Assembly (NCBI GenBank): GCA_965208385.1
Contig: CBDBOO010000105.1
Location: 1 to 64,000 of the forward strand
Direction of reading: 5' to 3'
Source: Endozoicomonas sp965208385
GTDB taxonomy: Bacteria; Pseudomonadota; Gammaproteobacteria; Pseudomonadales; Endozoicomonadaceae
Length of the DNA: 64,000 nt
The notes below the pieces were generated by a model. That model saw nothing but the letters and a program-made list of their open reading frames with translations, had not been told where the DNA came from and searched no databases. How positions within the stretch are numbered: the stretch's first letter is position 1; every line of letters starts with the position of its first letter. This document shows, piece by piece, positions 62,030 to 64,000 of this stretch. Both the position numbers and the translations under genes were made by a program.

Positions 62030-62799
62030 GTTTGCAGAATTTGCCAGGCTTCTTTCCAAGACTGAACCGTACTCAGAATCTGGACTTCCAGCTTCTGCTG
62101 CTGTTCATTCAGGAAATTAATGTGATCCCGGATAACTTTCAGCACAATAAGATGAGAAGGGGATAACTTCTCGTCCATACTGTCCATCAGCTGTTTTCTG
62201 TCTGCCTTCAGACGGCCATCCGCTTTCTTGATAATATCCTGAAGGGATTCACCATCAATCAGGGCGTTCACCATGCGCTGACCTGACTTGCCGTTGATGT
62301 CACTGATCAGGCCGCCGAGTCGAATACCGCTGTCGTCTAGCGTTTTATGAAGACGGTTCTTCTCATTGGCTATTTGCTTGACCATTGTATCTCGTCGGCG
62401 AGTCAGCAAACGCAGCTGTTCCTGATCCGGATGTGGCACAAAACTCGGACGAACCAGACCACAATGGGCAAGGTGAGCGAGCCACTGACTGTCCAGTGTA
62501 TCGGTCTTGCGACCGGGTACATTCTTGACGTGTCGGGCATTCACCACCCAGGGCTTCAGATCACGACCAATGATGGACGCATAAATACTTTTCCAGTAAA
62601 CACCCGTACTCTCCATTACGACCAGATCGATCTGATGCTGTTGAAGGAACTGGCACATTAATTCCCGATCTTTGCGGAAAGTACCAAATTCACGGGTTAA
62701 TACTTGAATGTCGCCTTCTGGCATTTCTTTGCGAACGGCAACCATGACCATCATTTTATGGACATCAATGCCTGCACAGTTTTTCACAATGGGTTGCAT
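61585..62799 (-). CDS. IS110-family (DEDD) transposase
   Basis: A 404-residue protein. The N-terminal RuvC-like DEDD domain has Asp in CAGIDVHKMMVMVAVR, Glu in DLVVMESTGVYW, and the later Asp pair in GRKTDTLDSQWLA. The C-terminal transposase domain has LPGVGEMSAAALIAEIGD and SWAGLCPGNNESAGKRKSG with the conserved Ser-type residue. IS110 elements are guided by a structured bridge RNA encoded in the non-coding end; here a candidate region lies upstream, beyond 62800. The coding frame is intact. Confidence 0.93.
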   Translation of the reverse strand: MQPIVKNCAGIDVHKMMVMVAVRKEMPEGDIQVLTREFGTFRKDRELMCQFLQQHQIDLVVMESTGVYWKSIYASIIGRDLKPWVVNARHVKNVPGRKTDTLDSQWLAHLAHCGLVRPSFVPHPDQEQLRLLTRRRDTMVKQIANEKNRLHKTLDDSGIRLGGLISDINGKSGQRMVNALIDGESLQDIIKKADGRLKADRKQLMDSMDEKLSPSHLIVLKVIRDHINFLNEQQQKLEVQILSTVQSWKEAWQILQTLPGVGEMSAAALIAEIGDDMSQFGGMKEIASWAGLCPGNNESAGKRKSGRTRKGNKMIKTTLCEVANAAIKTKSQFKGKYQSLVIRRGHKRSLIAIAHKLIRVIYTLLKKRQPYIDPDTDYEGLMVRKNAPRWLRRLDEYGYLDQVR

Positions 62800-63590
62800 C
62801 GTCTATGCTCCAAAGGTTCACGGAGGAACAGCAGAGCCTGACGGACTGGATCGGATCGCCATAGTCTCACTTGGAGAAAAGGGCTGTTTGCCGTGCATTC
62901 AATGTTCCAGAAATGGAGCCTTGATGGTGCCAGTTCTGAACCATGAGATAAGCGAGGGTGCGAACGATCCAGCCCAGGTCAATTTGTATTCAGGGTCTAA
63001 AAGCCACTGCAAAAACATCGACCACTGTCAGGCTCTGCATCAGATACATTGTGGCAGAGTATTATTTTCATGCTGCAGGGTGACCGAAAATACGGTCATG
63101 AAGATTTGTATTGAGGCATAAGATCTGTTTCAGTGCTGAAAAAAATCTGGCAGCATGCCGGAAAAATTTGCCTGTACATGACTCTGACCAAGCAGTTCGC
63201 GTTCAGGCGTTGTTTTTGATTAATAAGTGCATCTGAATCCTATAACCGAACTTTATCTAATCACTGAGGTTCAAAATAATTGCCTACACATAAAACAAAT
63301 GTGCACGTTTGATTTGGTCTGCGCTGACATTAAAAGAAAATCTGTCGTCATGAAAAGAACGGTGTTCCTTTAAAGGCAAGCCTTCGGTTTGGTCTCTATG
63401 AGATTCAGGGTACACTCTGCATGATATTCCCCTTGTCCCACGGCTGGTATGTCCTGCTTTACAGGGATGAGTAGCCCGCTCAGGGTCGACTTTATATTTA
63501 TCGCAATCCAACATGCTTCACAGGGCAATATTACTGGCTTCATGCAACAGATCTGGTATTAGCTGTCTTTTCGAACGGAAAGTCATATCC
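62800..63590. other. Non-coding flank of the IS110 element and intergenic region
   Basis: About 790 bases without a supported gene. The first 100 to 250 bases next to the transposase start belong to the IS110 end and may encode the bridge RNA; TTTGCCGTG at about 62886 also occurs at the other end of the element near 60966, and could mark the left boundary. Beyond about 63100 the DNA is AT-rich with small fragments of reading frame only. Confidence 0.5.
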
Positions 63591-64000
63591 CAATGGCACT
63601 GACTTAAGGAAGTATCCCCTGAAACACTAAGGCTTGCTCGAGAAGAAAAACGACTATAAAAGCCGGTGTAACTCAACCACCCGAGCAAGCCATGAACAAG
63701 TGTAGTTCAGAGTATCTTTCTGTTGCTGACGATTGCCTTCGCCAGTTTGCACAAACCGATAACGATGACCTTTCAGCCGTTCTCACTTCAGAGAATCTTA
63801 TCGAATTTCAAGACAGCTATCCAAATTCGAGAGTACGAATTTTCCCTCCAATCAAGACGCTCACTCTTTTTATGAAGCAGGTGGCCAGCGATACCAAATC
63901 CTGTCGTCATGCTTTGATTGATGAAGCAAAGGATCAGGTAGCCGCAGGAAATAAACCTTCCAATACACAAACCAGCGCGTACTGTAAGGCTCGCCCGAGG
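63591..64000 (+). mobile_element. Start of a second IS4-type element (continues past window)
   Basis: Begins with CAATGGCACTGACTTAAGG, the same 18-base inverted repeat as the element at 43971-45467, and the first 410 bases contain the transposase start. It is in the opposite orientation to the other copy. The preceding 10 bases (AAGTCATATC or nearby) would be one half of a target duplication, whose partner lies outside the window. Confidence 0.88.
63692..64000 (+). CDS. IS4-type transposase, N-terminal part (3' end outside window)
   Basis: The frame from ATG 63692 is open to the end of the window for 103 codons: MNKCSSEYLSVADDCLRQFA, then VLTSENLIEFQDSYPNSRVRI, KTLTLFMKQVASDTKSCRHAL and SAYCKAR. 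It is clearly homologous to, but well diverged from, the N-terminal part of the transposase at 43984-45365, where the same positions read MTKFSPEYFNLAGDVLKQYA. So these are two related elements with near-identical ends but different proteins. Confidence 0.88.
   Translation, partial: MNKCSSEYLSVADDCLRQFAQTDNDDLSAVLTSENLIEFQDSYPNSRVRIFPPIKTLTLFMKQVASDTKSCRHALIDEAKDQVAAGNKPSNTQTSAYCKARPR

Noticed and set aside
62708..63121. A 137-residue + strand open frame over the IS110 end
   Set aside because: It is antisense to the transposase 5' part for a third of its length and has no recognisable domain.

Overview
The window looks like a chromosomal segment of a gammaproteobacterium. Glycolytic, tRNA-synthetase, QueF, RNase D, YcgN/YcgL and BarA-like proteins all read as gammaproteobacterial. 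The combination of aryl-polyene genes, a PTS/fermentation block and many degraded insertion sequences suggests a host-associated Oceanospirillales member such as Endozoicomonas. That genus guess is an inference, not a search result.

Layout. 1-10050: the 3' part of an aryl-polyene (APE) pigment operon on the + strand (acyltransferase, MIO ammonia-lyase, thioesterase, LolA-like carrier, MMPL exporter, DUF3261 lipoprotein, ketosynthase, dehydratase, ketoreductase, second ketosynthase), followed by a lipoprotein and an Sfp-type phosphopantetheinyl transferase that could activate the pathway's carrier proteins. 11.4-14.4 kb: CPA1 antiporter and gltX. 14.5-15.8 kb and 18.3-19.0 kb: two tRNA clusters (Ala-Glu-Gly) whose tRNA-Gly genes are followed by tandem ~102-bp pseudo-tRNA units. 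Between and after them lie an NSS transporter, a secreted SDR-like protein lacking the usual catalytic Lys, a bacterial cPLA2-like protein and an unknown secreted protein.

22-40 kb: a carbon-catabolism block with two class II aldolases (one frameshifted), a decayed secreted-protein gene, ptsI, adhE, ptsH, gapA, pykA, pfkA, crr, an acetate transporter and ptsG. Together these encode PTS sugar entry, phosphofructokinase, aldolase, GAPDH, pyruvate kinase and ethanol formation. An FNR/ANR-type box with class II geometry lies about 470 bp before ptsI. A second one at 42.25 kb precedes a ~160-nt transcript unit that ends at an intrinsic terminator and has no substantial ORF: a candidate oxygen-responsive small RNA.

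40-45.5 kb and 58.8-64 kb are mobile-element territory: an IS4-type element with intact ends; an IS30-family element carrying three nested insertions (274-bp MITE, 164-bp MITE, 1497-bp IS4-type element), each with identifiable inverted repeats and target duplication; an IS607 element with a nonsense codon in tnpB that has split a small secreted acidic protein gene; an IS110-family element with a 533-bp tandem duplication; and the start of a further IS4-type element. 45.9-58.3 kb is ordinary chromosome: TIGR01777 epimerase, YadG/YadH-type ABC exporter, queF, a class III adenylate cyclase, the rnd-ycgL-ycgN group, a repeat-containing unknown protein, an AlaA-type aminotransferase, msrB and a BarA-like hybrid kinase without a C-terminal Hpt domain.

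Short tandem repeats (12-24 bp units) recur in intergenic DNA and at gene starts, most strikingly eight perfect 18-bp copies after crr.
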